From JBCCCJ01 sp039029315 (GTDB lineage: Bacteria; Bacteroidota; Bacteroidia; J057): a stretch of DNA of 64,000 nucleotides. The DNA lies in contig JBCCGK010000014.1 in assembly GCA_039029315.1 (NCBI GenBank), forward strand, positions 94,420 to 158,419, in the 5' to 3' direction. Positions 8,101 to 17,264 of this stretch are shown here, piece after piece; position 1 is the first letter of the stretch, and each line of letters begins with the position of its first letter. The notes beneath the pieces were generated by a model that did not search any database, was not told the origin of the DNA, and was given only the letters and a program-made list of their open reading frames with translations. The position numbers were made by a program, and so were the translations under genes.

Positions 8101-9942
8101 ATGAAAAGTATGTGCGTCTGGCTCCTAATCACCCTGTGTGGAGGGTGGGGCCTTCAAGGACAACAGTTGGGCTTGCAAAGCCTGGAACAATTAGAAGAAA
8201 GCCCCGCTGGATCAAGACTTGTTTCATTGATTCGCCTTCTGAATAGCGGAGAGAAAATCGAAAAGGCCCATGTGGAAAACTTGTTTTCAAAGAGAATCAT
8301 CAAAAAAAACAGTCTGAAACGACTCAGAAATCTGATGCTCGACATTCGCGAAACGGATGGTCAGCTTCAATTGTATGATGCAGAGCGGGTTGAAATGTTT
8401 CGATATGAGACGATTTTGTGGGGAATGAAACAACAAGAATGGCTCGCCCTGAATCTTGATATGGAAGATGATAAGCCGTATAAAATTGATGGCCTAAGCT
8501 TAAGAAATGTCGAGCAAATGGCTCAGGCTGAAAGCCCCATGCTGTCACCAGAGACCATTCGGGACTTTGAAGTCAGATCACGTGAATTTGCTTCCCATAA
8601 GGAAGTGATTCAGAAAACCCAAAAAATCGCGGAGGCGTACGAGCAACTTGGATGGTTTTCAGGTGTAATCCTTTTGGCGAAAGATGGACAGCCATTTTTT
8701 GAACAGGCCTATGGCCTTGCCAACATTGAGAAGAACATTCCCAATACGATGGCAACCAAATTTCGTATAGGCTCCATCAACAAATCATATACAGCAACCC
8801 TGATCTTGCAAATGGTAGAGCAGGGAAAACTTTCTGTTGATGACAAGCTCTCCAAATTTGAGCTGGGATTTCCTCAGAAGGTGGGCGACAAGATCGAATT
8901 AACACATATTTTGACGCATACTGCAGGCTTCTCTGACATTTTTATCCCGAAGTATATCAACAACATTCGCGATTATAAAGACATCGATGACATTCTTCCA
9001 TTGTTAAGGGATGAGCCACTGATGTATGAGCCTGGAACGGATCAGGCCTATTCCAATTATGGCTATATCGTCCTGGGAGCGATTTTGGAAAAAGTCTCAG
9101 GCAAACCATTCAAAGAATTGATTGAGCAAAATATTTTCAATCGACTGGGAACGACTACCACTCATTATGACATCGCAGAGAATATTGAAGGAGAAGCCAA
9201 CAGTTATCGCTTTGGGATAGACGGGAAGAAGGTGGATCATACAGCCTTCCTGGAATATTGCACACCAGATGGAGGCATGTACGCCACTGCTGCCGATATA
9301 TTACAGTACTATCAAGCCTTTTTTTATTCTGAAACCCTCCTCAAGAACGAAACCAAAGCCTTCCGGGCTTCTGGCTATCGATCCAAAAACGGAAACTGGA
9401 ATGACATCATACAAAATGCTGGAGGTGCCATCGGAGAAGCTGGTGGAGGTCCTGGTGTGAGTGCTGTTATTGAGATGTTGTTGAAAGACAATTATGCAGT
9501 TATTGTTCTGGCGAATACTGATGAGATGGTTACGGAGCAAGTTGCGCGACGAATCATGAGTGCCATTGAAGGGAATCCTTATCCAGAAGCCAAACTTCCG
9601 ATCTCCCATCATTTATATAAAGTGATGGAAGAAAAAGGAATCGAGGAACTGGAGAAAAATTTTGCCTCCATCATCGAGGACTATAGCGAAAGAAGAGTCC
9701 ATTCTCAATACCTCAATTCTTTGGGATATGCCCTGATGCAGGAAAAAAATCTGGAAGAAGCGATAGAAGTGTTTCATGTGAATACTCGGCTGTTTCCTGA
9801 TGAGGCCAATCCATATGACAGCTTGGGAGAAGCCTATTTTCATAATGGAGATACGATCAATGCCAAGAAGTACTATCAGTTGGCGTTGCAAAAAGATCCC
9901 GATCTGGCCTCGGCCTTGAGGATGATTAAAGAATTGGAGTAG
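8101..9942 (+). CDS. Secreted serine hydrolase (beta-lactamase class C fold) with C-terminal TPRs
   Basis: This is a penicillin-binding-protein-like hydrolase. The ATG at 8101 was chosen because it gives a clean signal peptide (MKSMCVWLLITLCGGWGLQG) and about 613 residues; in-frame starts at 8002 and 8080 lie upstream. After a roughly 180-residue N-terminal region of unknown type comes the Beta-lactamase domain. It has the SxxK nucleophile in RIGSINKSYTA, the Tyr-x-Asn motif in YSNYGYIVLG, and HTAGFSD. The last 90 residues hold about two TPR-like repeats (SLGEAYFHNGDTINAKKYY). Family members cleave peptides, esters or amides; the substrate is unknown. There is no T9SS sorting domain, so the protein is probably periplasmic. 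It is divergent from the LytS/LytTR pair. Confidence 0.88.
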   Translation: MKSMCVWLLITLCGGWGLQGQQLGLQSLEQLEESPAGSRLVSLIRLLNSGEKIEKAHVENLFSKRIIKKNSLKRLRNLMLDIRETDGQLQLYDAERVEMFRYETILWGMKQQEWLALNLDMEDDKPYKIDGLSLRNVEQMAQAESPMLSPETIRDFEVRSREFASHKEVIQKTQKIAEAYEQLGWFSGVILLAKDGQPFFEQAYGLANIEKNIPNTMATKFRIGSINKSYTATLILQMVEQGKLSVDDKLSKFELGFPQKVGDKIELTHILTHTAGFSDIFIPKYINNIRDYKDIDDILPLLRDEPLMYEPGTDQAYSNYGYIVLGAILEKVSGKPFKELIEQNIFNRLGTTTTHYDIAENIEGEANSYRFGIDGKKVDHTAFLEYCTPDGGMYATAADILQYYQAFFYSETLLKNETKAFRASGYRSKNGNWNDIIQNAGGAIGEAGGGPGVSAVIEMLLKDNYAVIVLANTDEMVTEQVARRIMSAIEGNPYPEAKLPISHHLYKVMEEKGIEELEKNFASIIEDYSERRVHSQYLNSLGYALMQEKNLEEAIEVFHVNTRLFPDEANPYDSLGEAYFHNGDTINAKKYYQLALQKDPDLASALRMIKELE

Positions 9943-10024
9943 ACCTCATGTGTACCTATGGTGTTGTGTGCAGCTATTTCTGATTTCCTTCCGTTATCAG
10001 GATGCTTCACACAACATCAACACC

Positions 10025-11962
10025 ATGAAAAAACTCTTTCTCCTCCTTTTGATAGAATTCATAGCGTTTTCTCTTTTCAGTCAAAGTTGGCACGAAACGC
10101 AAAAACTTCTGGCACCAAACAGGCAAGCGGCAAGCTTTTTTGGCAGATCTGTGGCAACTGATAAGGAGTATGCGATTGTAGGAGCGGAAGGCGCAAAATC
10201 AGTTGTTATTTTTCATCGAGATATCACAGGAGTTTGGTCCGTGGATCAGACACTGACCTCCCAGGATATCAGCGATAATGACAATTTGGGGGAATCGGTA
10301 GATATCAATGGGAATTTTGCCATTCTTGGAGTTCCTTGGGGGAATGTCGATTTGCCACCACCCGATGATGTGATTTCCGGTGCAGGGGCTGCCTATATTT
10401 TCGAAAGGCAAAGCGATGGTACTTGGGTAGAGCAGATCCGAATGGAGACGATGGACACGCGGAGCTATTCCTTTTATGGAGAGGCGGTTGCGATATCCGA
10501 AAAATATGCGGTCATGGGAGGGCCATATGCTTCCTATACAGTTCAATCTGCAACCAGTATAGGCGGAGCGGTATTGCTATATGAACGGGATAGCACAGGC
10601 CAATGGACCCAAAAGAAAAAACTGGAACCAGCTATTCGCGTTTGGCAAGGCTTGTTTGGTAGCTCTGTTGCAATCGACGGAGAGGTAGTAGTTGTGGGCT
10701 CGCCTGGAGAACTTGAGCATCCCTCTGATAGCATAAGTCTTGGAGGGGCAGCCTATGTGTTCGAACGAGAATCAGATAGTTCCTGGAAAGAAAGTAGACT
10801 CGTCCCTGATTTTGATTGGGATCTATTCGGTTCTGATTTTGGAAATTCGGTAGATATCGAAGGAGAGTATGTCGTAGTAGGAGCTCCAAAACTGAAAACC
10901 ATTTCTTCTAGTGAACCCTCAAACTTGGGGGGTGTCCTGATATTCAGGAAAGACTCTGCTGGCAATTGGCAGGAATTTCAACAAATACCTGCACCTCTGA
11001 ATCAATTAAATGATATGTTTGGGGTTTCGGTGGCAATAGAGGATGGATACATCGTTGTGGGTGCTAACCAGGAAGATGAAGACAAAAACAATGGAAATAC
11101 CTATATCGATCCTGGAGCTGCCTATGTATACAAACAGGATAGCGCTGGTTACTGGACCTTGGCCAGCAAAATCGTTACCTCTGACAGATCAGAATATGAT
11201 GAATTTGGGTTCAGTGTAGATATTAGCAATTCTACAGTCATAGGAGGTGCATTCAGTGAAGACTGGGACCTGAATGAACAGAACTTTACCTCTAATGCCG
11301 GCGCAGTCTATATATTCGATCTGTGTGAGGAGACGACGGAAAATACTATTTTTCCTGTTGCCTGTAATGAGTTTGTGTCCCCAAGTGGTACGCATATCTG
11401 GCGTCAGTCAGGCACTTATACAGACATCATCCCCAATGTGGCCGGATGTGATAGCACCATTACCATCAAACTGGCAGTGGATACCGTCAATACCGAGCTT
11501 GTCAAAACGGGCTTGACTTTTACAGCAGTAGATACCACAGCTAGCACTTACCAATGGCTGGATTGCAGGAATGGATTTGCGCCTATTGTTGGAGAAACCA
11601 GCTATCGGTATACCGCTCCACAACACGGTGGATGGTATGCTGTCGAAATGATGGGGGATTGCATAGACACCTCATTTTGTTATTCGACCTATTCTGTTGG
11701 AGTGGAAGAGCCAGCAGAACCCCTTTCCAACAAGATATATCCCAATCCGACTCAAGGAGAATTCAGGCTTGAACTGTCAGCCTTGTTCGGAAAAAAAGTA
11801 GAACTCATCATCTGGAATATGAAAGGGCAGCGCATAGCATCATGGTCCCATGTAACAGAAGAAAGCTTTCCTCTTTTCATTCCTGGACCTGCCGGGATAT
11901 ACACCTTGGAGATAAAAACAGCAGATAATCCGCCATTATTTTCAAAAATCATCAAACAATGA
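10025..11962 (+). CDS. T9SS-sorted surface protein with FG-GAP-like repeats
   Basis: This is a 645-residue secreted protein. The ATG at 10025 gives a standard signal peptide (MKKLFLLLLIEFIAFSLFS); the frame is open upstream to 9950 without support. Residues about 30-440 contain seven repeats of the type FGxSVAxxxxYxxVGAP followed by VxIFxRDxxGxW, which are FG-GAP/beta-propeller blades as in integrin-like bacterial proteins. An Ig-like stretch with a GCDSTITI motif follows. The end is a T9SS type A sorting domain (KIYPNPTQGEFRLEL to IYTLEI). It is likely a cell-surface adhesin or matrix protein. It stands 82 bases after the serine hydrolase, possibly cotranscribed, and is followed by a truncated MITE. 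Confidence 0.85.
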   Translation: MKKLFLLLLIEFIAFSLFSQSWHETQKLLAPNRQAASFFGRSVATDKEYAIVGAEGAKSVVIFHRDITGVWSVDQTLTSQDISDNDNLGESVDINGNFAILGVPWGNVDLPPPDDVISGAGAAYIFERQSDGTWVEQIRMETMDTRSYSFYGEAVAISEKYAVMGGPYASYTVQSATSIGGAVLLYERDSTGQWTQKKKLEPAIRVWQGLFGSSVAIDGEVVVVGSPGELEHPSDSISLGGAAYVFERESDSSWKESRLVPDFDWDLFGSDFGNSVDIEGEYVVVGAPKLKTISSSEPSNLGGVLIFRKDSAGNWQEFQQIPAPLNQLNDMFGVSVAIEDGYIVVGANQEDEDKNNGNTYIDPGAAYVYKQDSAGYWTLASKIVTSDRSEYDEFGFSVDISNSTVIGGAFSEDWDLNEQNFTSNAGAVYIFDLCEETTENTIFPVACNEFVSPSGTHIWRQSGTYTDIIPNVAGCDSTITIKLAVDTVNTELVKTGLTFTAVDTTASTYQWLDCRNGFAPIVGETSYRYTAPQHGGWYAVEMMGDCIDTSFCYSTYSVGVEEPAEPLSNKIYPNPTQGEFRLELSALFGKKVELIIWNMKGQRIASWSHVTEESFPLFIPGPAGIYTLEIKTADNPPLFSKIIKQ

Positions 11963-11979
11963 AAATCTTTCATGCCTGA

Positions 11980-12037
11980 GAGACTGTTTGGGAATGTGTG
12001 CTGAGAATTTTTAGGCTGTATTTTTTTCTCTGCGCAG
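11980..12037 (+). mobile_element. Truncated copy B of MITE family 1
   Basis: The first 55-58 bases match the left end of the family (GAGACTGTTTGGGAAT, then TGCTGAGAATTTTTA and GTATTTTTTTCTC). After that the match stops and no right end is found. The left flank is TGA, compatible with the TNA target of the family. It lies 17 bases past the stop codon of the FG-GAP protein. Confidence 0.75.
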
Positions 12038-12173
12038 ACTCCTCCAAAATTCAGGATCTAGACCGACCCATCCATTTCAAGTGGATATACCCCTAGCTTT
12101 TGACCCAAAGGTGACATTTCTGTATGTAATCATAAGAGGGAGAAAAGAGAAACAAGCTGAGAGAAAAATTGTG

Positions 12174-12254
12174 GGTAGTGCCTCAAATGTAAGGCTGGAA
12201 CATAATTCTGCAAAGAACTGAGCTAGAGTTGAGCATTACATTTATAGCACTACC
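12174..12254. mobile_element. MITE-like element, family 3 (81 bp)
   Basis: The ends are inverted repeats of 19 bases, GGTAGTGC(CTC)AAATGTAA and TTACATTT(ATA)GCACTACC, with 16 of 19 matching. The element is flanked by a perfect 8-bp duplication AAATTGTG (12166-12173 and 12255-12262). It has no coding capacity. GGT-type ends with an 8-9 bp duplication recall IS1-family elements; that link is tentative. The remainder of the 11963-12371 gap holds nothing else I can identify. Confidence 0.82.
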
Positions 12255-12371
12255 AAATTGTGAAAGCGCCAATAGATCAATTTCCGAAATCGTTCCCGCT
12301 AAAAATCCTTTTGGAAATCCCCCTTCTGCCACCTATTTTCCAGTTCAGTTTGGACTTTTTATACAAAAAAC

Positions 12372-14078
12372 ATGCAAATAACTGGCAAAGGAACTGCTGC
12401 GAATACTTACGATGCCATTGTCATCGGATCGGGGATCAGTGGTGGTTGGGCAGCCAAAGAGCTGACAGAAAAAGGGCTCAAAACCCTTGTCCTGGAACGT
12501 GGGAGAGATGTCAAACACGGAGATTATCCTACTGCCCATTCTGAAACCTGGGATTTTGAAGGCCGGGGCCAAAAGGACCCTGAAAAAATCAAAACCCAAC
12601 TCAAGCAAAATCGGACAGGCTACACGACCAGACCTGCTTCTGCTCACTGGTTTGTCAACGATCTTGACAATCCATATTCAGAGGTCAAAAGATTCGATTG
12701 GATGCGTGGCTATCATGTGGGGGGGCGCTCGCTGATGTGGGGACGCCATTCATACCGATGGAGTGACCTTGATTTTGAGGCCAATGCCAAGGAAGGCATT
12801 GCAGTAGATTGGCCCATTCGCTACAAAGATATTGAGCCCTGGTATGCCTATGTGGAGGAGCATGCAGGAATTACAGGGATGGAAGAAGGGCTTAGCCAAC
12901 TTCCTGACAGCAATTTTCTCCCACCTATGGGACTCAATTGTGTGGAAAAGCACATGAAAGAACGGGTCGCTGCTGCCTTTGGTGGCCGGGTTCTTACTCA
13001 GGGAAGAATTGCGAATTTGTCTGTGCCGCACAAAGGGCGAGGTTCTTGTATGTATCGAAATCGCTGCATCAGAGGATGTCCATATGGCGCGTATTTTTCC
13101 AGCCAATCTTCTACTCTCCCCGCGGCTGTGGCTACAGGAAATATGACTTTGAGACCCTTCTCTATCGTCAATCAGATTCTGTATGACAAGGAGACCAACA
13201 AAGCAAAAGGTGTATTGGTTATCGATGCTGAGACCAATGAGACAATAGAATACTATGCCAAAGTGATTTTCTGTTGTGCATCAGCTCTAGGATCAACCTT
13301 TATCATGTTGAACTCTACTTCAGACCGTTTTCCTGATGGATTGGGGAATGACAGTGGAGAATTGGGACACAATTTGATGGACCACCATTTCCAGATCGGA
13401 GCAAGAGGTGTATATCCCGGCTTTTCTGACAAATATTATAAGGGGCGTCGTCCTGGCGGTGTGTATATTCCTCGATTTCGGAATGTAGATAAGGAGAGTA
13501 CACGTCAGGATTATGTCAGAGGGTTTGGCTATCAGGGAAGTGCAAGCCGGAGTAGTTGGAGTCGTAGCGTGAGAGAGTTGAGCAAATTCGGTGTAGATAT
13601 GAAAACGGAATTGTTCGAGCCGGGACCATGGAGAATGGGCTTGACAGCATTCGGAGAATGTCTTCCTTATCATGACAACAAGGCCTACCTCAACCATGAA
13701 GTCAAAGACAAATGGGGACAACCAACCTTTACCTTTGACTGTGAATTCAAGGACAATGAGCAGAAGATGCGGGCGGACATGCAGAATTCTGCGGTAGAGA
13801 TGCTAGAGGCAGCTGGATTCGAAGAAGTTACGCCTTACGACAATGTAGGGGCTCCTGGTTTGGGCATTCACGAAATGGGGACCGCCAGAATGGGACGTAA
13901 TCCCAAGACTTCTGTTCTCAACAAATGGAATCAGGTTCACGCTGTGAAAAATGTATATGTAACAGATGGAGCCTGTATGACTTCTGCCTCCTGTGTCAAT
14001 CCTTCTTTGACCTATATGGCTTTGACAGCCAGAGCTTGTGATCATGCTGTAAACGAACTGAAAAAGGGTAATTTGTAA
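12372..14078 (+). CDS. GMC-family FAD-dependent oxidoreductase
   Basis: This is a 568-residue flavoprotein of the glucose-methanol-choline family, close in type to the large subunits of periplasmic sugar dehydrogenases. The N-terminal FAD motif GSGISGGWAAKELTEKG begins near residue 17 and ends with LVLERG. A cysteine-rich stretch CMYRNRCIRGCPYG lies mid-protein. The C-terminal catalytic region has IHEMGTARMG, with the active-site histidine class, and SCVNPSLTYMALTARA, with the conserved Asn. The next gene overlaps it by one base and encodes the Tat-exported small subunit, so the two probably form one complex exported together. The expected reaction is oxidation of a sugar or sugar alcohol with electron transfer to the membrane; the substrate is not determinable. 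Confidence 0.92.
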   Translation: MQITGKGTAANTYDAIVIGSGISGGWAAKELTEKGLKTLVLERGRDVKHGDYPTAHSETWDFEGRGQKDPEKIKTQLKQNRTGYTTRPASAHWFVNDLDNPYSEVKRFDWMRGYHVGGRSLMWGRHSYRWSDLDFEANAKEGIAVDWPIRYKDIEPWYAYVEEHAGITGMEEGLSQLPDSNFLPPMGLNCVEKHMKERVAAAFGGRVLTQGRIANLSVPHKGRGSCMYRNRCIRGCPYGAYFSSQSSTLPAAVATGNMTLRPFSIVNQILYDKETNKAKGVLVIDAETNETIEYYAKVIFCCASALGSTFIMLNSTSDRFPDGLGNDSGELGHNLMDHHFQIGARGVYPGFSDKYYKGRRPGGVYIPRFRNVDKESTRQDYVRGFGYQGSASRSSWSRSVRELSKFGVDMKTELFEPGPWRMGLTAFGECLPYHDNKAYLNHEVKDKWGQPTFTFDCEFKDNEQKMRADMQNSAVEMLEAAGFEEVTPYDNVGAPGLGIHEMGTARMGRNPKTSVLNKWNQVHAVKNVYVTDGACMTSASCVNPSLTYMALTARACDHAVNELKKGNL

Positions 14079-14659
14079 TGAAAAGACGAGACGCTATCAA
14101 ACAAACAGCCCTGATCATGGGCTATGCCGTATCAGCCTCTGCGATTAGTGGAGTTTTGGCTGGTTGTCAGGCTACTGGAGGAATGGATTGGACCCCTGTA
14201 TACTTGAGCAAGGATCAGGGAACACTGTTGGCAGAAATCGCTGAGATCATCATTCCTGCATCAGATACGCCAGGTGCCAAAGATGTTTTTGTACACGAAT
14301 TCATCGACACCATGATTGGCAAATACCTCAAAGCTGAAGAAGGGGAGACCCTCAAAGCAGGTCTTGCACAAGTAGATGCAGACGCTCAGGCTGCCCATGG
14401 AAAGAAGTTTATGTCCTGTACACCAGAACAACAAACTGCTTTGCTGGTCAAAATGGCCGATGATACCCAGGCTGCCATGGAAGCAGACCCTTCTCTTCGA
14501 AAAAACAAACCATTTTTTGTATTGATGAAGGAACTGACCATGCTTGGATATTTTACCTCTGAAGTTGTAGGAAAAGAGATATTCAGTTTTGATCCAGTCC
14601 CCGGAGAGTATGGGGATTGTATCCCTGTGGAGGAAGTCAAAAACAGTTGGACGATTTAA
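14078..14659 (+). CDS. Gluconate 2-dehydrogenase subunit 3-like Tat lipoprotein
   Basis: This is a 193-residue small subunit partner of the preceding GMC oxidoreductase. The N-terminus MKRRDAIKQTALIMGYA carries the twin-arginine pair, and LAGC at residues 27-30 is a lipobox, so the protein should be a Tat-exported lipoprotein carrying the flavoprotein with it. The body shows the Gluconate_2-dh3 pattern (LLAEIAEIIIPASDTPGAKD, FVHEFIDTMI, LTMLGYFTSEVVGKEIF). Its start ATG shares a base with the upstream stop codon (TAATG), which implies translational coupling. A MITE is inserted precisely at its TAA stop, which is preserved by the 3-bp duplication. Confidence 0.9.
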   Translation: MKRRDAIKQTALIMGYAVSASAISGVLAGCQATGGMDWTPVYLSKDQGTLLAEIAEIIIPASDTPGAKDVFVHEFIDTMIGKYLKAEEGETLKAGLAQVDADAQAAHGKKFMSCTPEQQTALLVKMADDTQAAMEADPSLRKNKPFFVLMKELTMLGYFTSEVVGKEIFSFDPVPGEYGDCIPVEEVKNSWTI

Positions 14660-14819
14660 GAGACTGTTTGAACATCTGTCACTTATTGTTTGTATGCGTA
14701 TTTTTTCCTCATCCGGCGGCTTTTTTGTTCCCCTAACACCACTATGAGTACAAAAAAGAGCCTTGTCTGAGAAAAAAATACACCATGAAAATTCTCAGCA
14801 CTGATTCCAAAACAGTCTC
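14660..14819 (-). mobile_element. MITE-like hairpin element, family 1, copy C (160 bp)
   Basis: This is the same element as at 5080 but in the opposite orientation. The ends are GAGACTGTTT and AAACAGTCTC, and the arms pair through most of their length around a centre near 14740. TAA is duplicated on both sides (14657-14659 and 14820-14822). The left TAA is the stop codon of the gluconate dehydrogenase subunit 3 gene, so the hairpin begins at the first base after translation ends and may also act as a terminator. Confidence 0.9.
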
Positions 14820-14875
14820 TAAGAACTTCCCTCCATAGGTAAGACCTTGGAGTGAATGTGTGAAGAAACATTGGC

Positions 14876-15286
14876 ATGAATCCGATGAACATTAATGATA
14901 CCTATGAAGAGACCTTCTCCTATTCTCAGGAGGAGGTCGAACTATATGCTCGACTGACAGGAGATGACAACCCGATTCACCTTGACGCAGAATACGCCGC
15001 ACAATCTGATTTTGGTCAGCGGATCATGCACGGAATGCTGGGAGCCACGATTTTCACCAAAGTCATGGGCACCACCTTCCCTGGCCATGGATCGATCTAC
15101 CGCTCTCAGGAAATCAAATTTATGCGACCCATGTATCCTGATATAGTGTATCGAGCTGTGTTTACAGTTGTCGAAACCAATCCCCGAGTCCACGTAGTCA
15201 AAATCAAAACTGAAATATTCAATCCAGATGGTAAAGCGACCATTAAGGGATTTGCTACCTTGATCAACAAGGCAAAGGTGGGTTGA
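14876..15286 (+). CDS. MaoC-family (R)-specific enoyl hydratase-like protein
   Basis: This is a 136-residue hotdog-fold protein. The hydratase signature LTGDDNPIHLDAEYAAQSDFG, holding the catalytic Asp and His, is followed by RIMHGMLGATIFTKVMG and the central sheet strands. Length is typical for single-domain MaoC hydratases. They hydrate trans-2-enoyl-CoA to (R)-3-hydroxyacyl-CoA in fatty acid or polyester metabolism; the substrate chain length is not determinable. The gene stands alone, with MITEs on both sides (14660-14819 and 15430-15560). Two ATGs three codons apart (14876, 14885) are both possible starts. Confidence 0.9.
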   Translation: MNPMNINDTYEETFSYSQEEVELYARLTGDDNPIHLDAEYAAQSDFGQRIMHGMLGATIFTKVMGTTFPGHGSIYRSQEIKFMRPMYPDIVYRAVFTVVETNPRVHVVKIKTEIFNPDGKATIKGFATLINKAKVG

Positions 15287-15429
15287 ATTGAAGACCAGAA
15301 CCCTGTAGGCGAAGATTTCCAGTTTATCCTGTAACCTTCTTACACTTTTCCTCGAAAGGAGGAGACTTTAAGGTTTTATCATGCAAAATAAAAAAGACTA
15401 GCTGTCATCCTGATAGACTGCCAATACAA

Positions 15430-15560
15430 GGGTGTACGTCAAATGTCCCATTTGTTTCCTAGCATGTGGGGTCGTTTCTCTTTTTGAGGAGAAACGGGGC
15501 AGTGCGGAAGAGGTTTTGAAACAAGGCAATCTCTTTGATTGGGAAATCTGACGTACACCC
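15430..15560. mobile_element. MITE-like element, family 2 (131 bp)
   Basis: The ends are 20-base inverted repeats with 18 matches: GGGTGTACGTCAaATgTCCC on the left, and the right end reads as GGGTGTACGTCAgATtTCCC on the other strand. A perfect 8-bp duplication CAATACAA flanks the element (15422-15429 and 15561-15568). The interior has a small GTTTCTC/GAGAAAC hairpin and no ORF. The parent transposon family is not identified. The rest of the 15287-15624 gap shows nothing else. Confidence 0.87.
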
Positions 15561-15624
15561 CAATACAATCTGGGAGGATGAATAGCTGTCCCTCTGCTTC
15601 ATTGAATCAAAACATAAGGAATGA

Positions 15625-17154
15625 TCATGGATTGTTCCCAGCCTTCCCATCTTTGGCAACTGGAACAGCCTTCCCAAATACAGGCAAGTATTTCTCCCCC
15701 AGGAAGACAACCCCAAATACCAATAGACAAATGAAGCTTTTGATCAAAAAAGCATCAGCAAACCCTTCTGCTGGACCGATCATGGTATTGAAATAATATC
15801 CCAAAAGGAATATTCCTCCATAGATCAAAATCCTCCTAACCCGATAAGGAATGGGATAGTACTTTTGCCCAACAAAATAAACCATCACACACATCACAGC
15901 ATAACAAATAAGGGTTGCCCAGGCACTGGCATAAAACCCATAAATGGGAATCCCAAAATAATTGATCAGAATCGTGATCAATGCACCCGTTCCTGTGAAA
16001 AGTAAAGCAAAGCGTGTCTGCTTCGTGATCTTAAACCAGATGGACATTTGGATATAGGCTGCAGAGAATACATAGGCCATGAGGAGAATCGGAATCACTG
16101 GAATGCCGGACCAATAGGATGCATTGACAAAAGTTTTCTTTCCAAAGCCCATCGCCTCTGGAATACCAAAAAATTCAAAAGCCACTATTTCATAAGAAAA
16201 GGAGGCAAGAATCAGAAACCCAACCAGGGTTGTGAGACTGAAATAATGGAAAATCTTCGCAAAATTCTCTGGTGAATCCTTGGACTTAGCCTCTTTGAAG
16301 AAAAAGGGCTCCACCGCATATCGGAAGGCCTGCGTGGCCAGCAATATGAACACTGCCACCTTATAATTGGCGGCATATATTCCATTCATTTCGAGTGCAG
16401 TTAGTTTTTGCTCCCCCAAAAACAAAGATTCCCCGGACCATCGTTCAGGAATCATGATGCGATCAAGCGTCTCATTCATAATGCCCGCCAAGCCCGCAAT
16501 CATGATATAGAAAGCATAATGGATCATGTCTTTCAGGATCAGCCAATCAGGTTTCAAACTGCTTGGCAGGTTTTTCCACAATGCCATTCCGAGACGCACA
16601 GTTGATGCAAGGAGATTGGCGACAAAAATGTACTCGATCTTGGGTTCTAGAAACCCAATCAGAACAATATTGGCAGCAACCGTTACGCCTACATTGGTTA
16701 ATAAAATGATGGAGAAACGTTTCACCTTCTCTTCATGTCTGAGCTTGGCCAAAGGAAGGGCGGCCAAGGCATCCAGAAAAACAATTCCAACGAGCATGAG
16801 GATCAATTGCCCTTGTCCTTCATATCCCATGACTCCAGCCAAAATTGGACTCAAAAAGCCGCCCAGAAGCGCAAATGCAGAAGCAATGCTCAATACCCAG
16901 AAAAAGGCTTGATTGAATACAGTCTTTGGCTTATCGCTGTCTTGAATAAAGCGGAAAAAAGTTGTTTCCATCCCAAAGGTCAAAATCACATTGATGACCG
17001 CAACATAAGCATACAATTGCGCATAAATTCCATATTCACCCTCTGGAAAAACATTGGTATAAAAGGGCGTAAAGAAGACGTTGATTAGCCGTGCGAGGAT
17101 CACACTGCTGCCATAGATGATGGTATGTCCTGCCAGTTTCTTTAGAATGCTCAA
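15625..17154 (-). CDS. Polysaccharide (Wzx/MurJ-superfamily) flippase
   Basis: This is a 509-residue integral membrane protein with about 12-14 hydrophobic helices and no signal peptide. It starts KKLAGHTIIYGSSVILARLINVFFTPFYTNVF, the usual first helix of the polysaccharide biosynthesis/oligosaccharide flippase family. The family flips undecaprenyl-linked sugar units across the inner membrane. No glycosyltransferase cluster adjoins it, so its substrate is open. A tract of CAATACCC-like octamer repeats lies 12-59 bases upstream of the start. Confidence 0.88.
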   Translation of the reverse strand: MSILKKLAGHTIIYGSSVILARLINVFFTPFYTNVFPEGEYGIYAQLYAYVAVINVILTFGMETTFFRFIQDSDKPKTVFNQAFFWVLSIASAFALLGGFLSPILAGVMGYEGQGQLILMLVGIVFLDALAALPLAKLRHEEKVKRFSIILLTNVGVTVAANIVLIGFLEPKIEYIFVANLLASTVRLGMALWKNLPSSLKPDWLILKDMIHYAFYIMIAGLAGIMNETLDRIMIPERWSGESLFLGEQKLTALEMNGIYAANYKVAVFILLATQAFRYAVEPFFFKEAKSKDSPENFAKIFHYFSLTTLVGFLILASFSYEIVAFEFFGIPEAMGFGKKTFVNASYWSGIPVIPILLMAYVFSAAYIQMSIWFKITKQTRFALLFTGTGALITILINYFGIPIYGFYASAWATLICYAVMCVMVYFVGQKYYPIPYRVRRILIYGGIFLLGYYFNTMIGPAEGFADAFLIKSFICLLVFGVVFLGEKYLPVFGKAVPVAKDGKAGNNP

Positions 17155-17165
17155 GTTGTTGTTGG

Positions 17166-17213
17166 TTATTGAATTATTGGGGTATTGGGGTATTGAGTTA
17201 TTGGGGTATTGGT
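17166..17213. repeat. Imperfect octamer repeat tract upstream of the flippase
   Basis: Read on the minus strand, CAATACCC-like units with a period of about eight bases repeat roughly five times, interrupted by CAATAACT. The tract lies directly upstream of the flippase start codon. Confidence 0.6.
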
Positions 17214-17264
17214 TATAGCGGGGATTGATTGGTGATGTGATGGTTTTTCTTAACCTCTTTGTGC

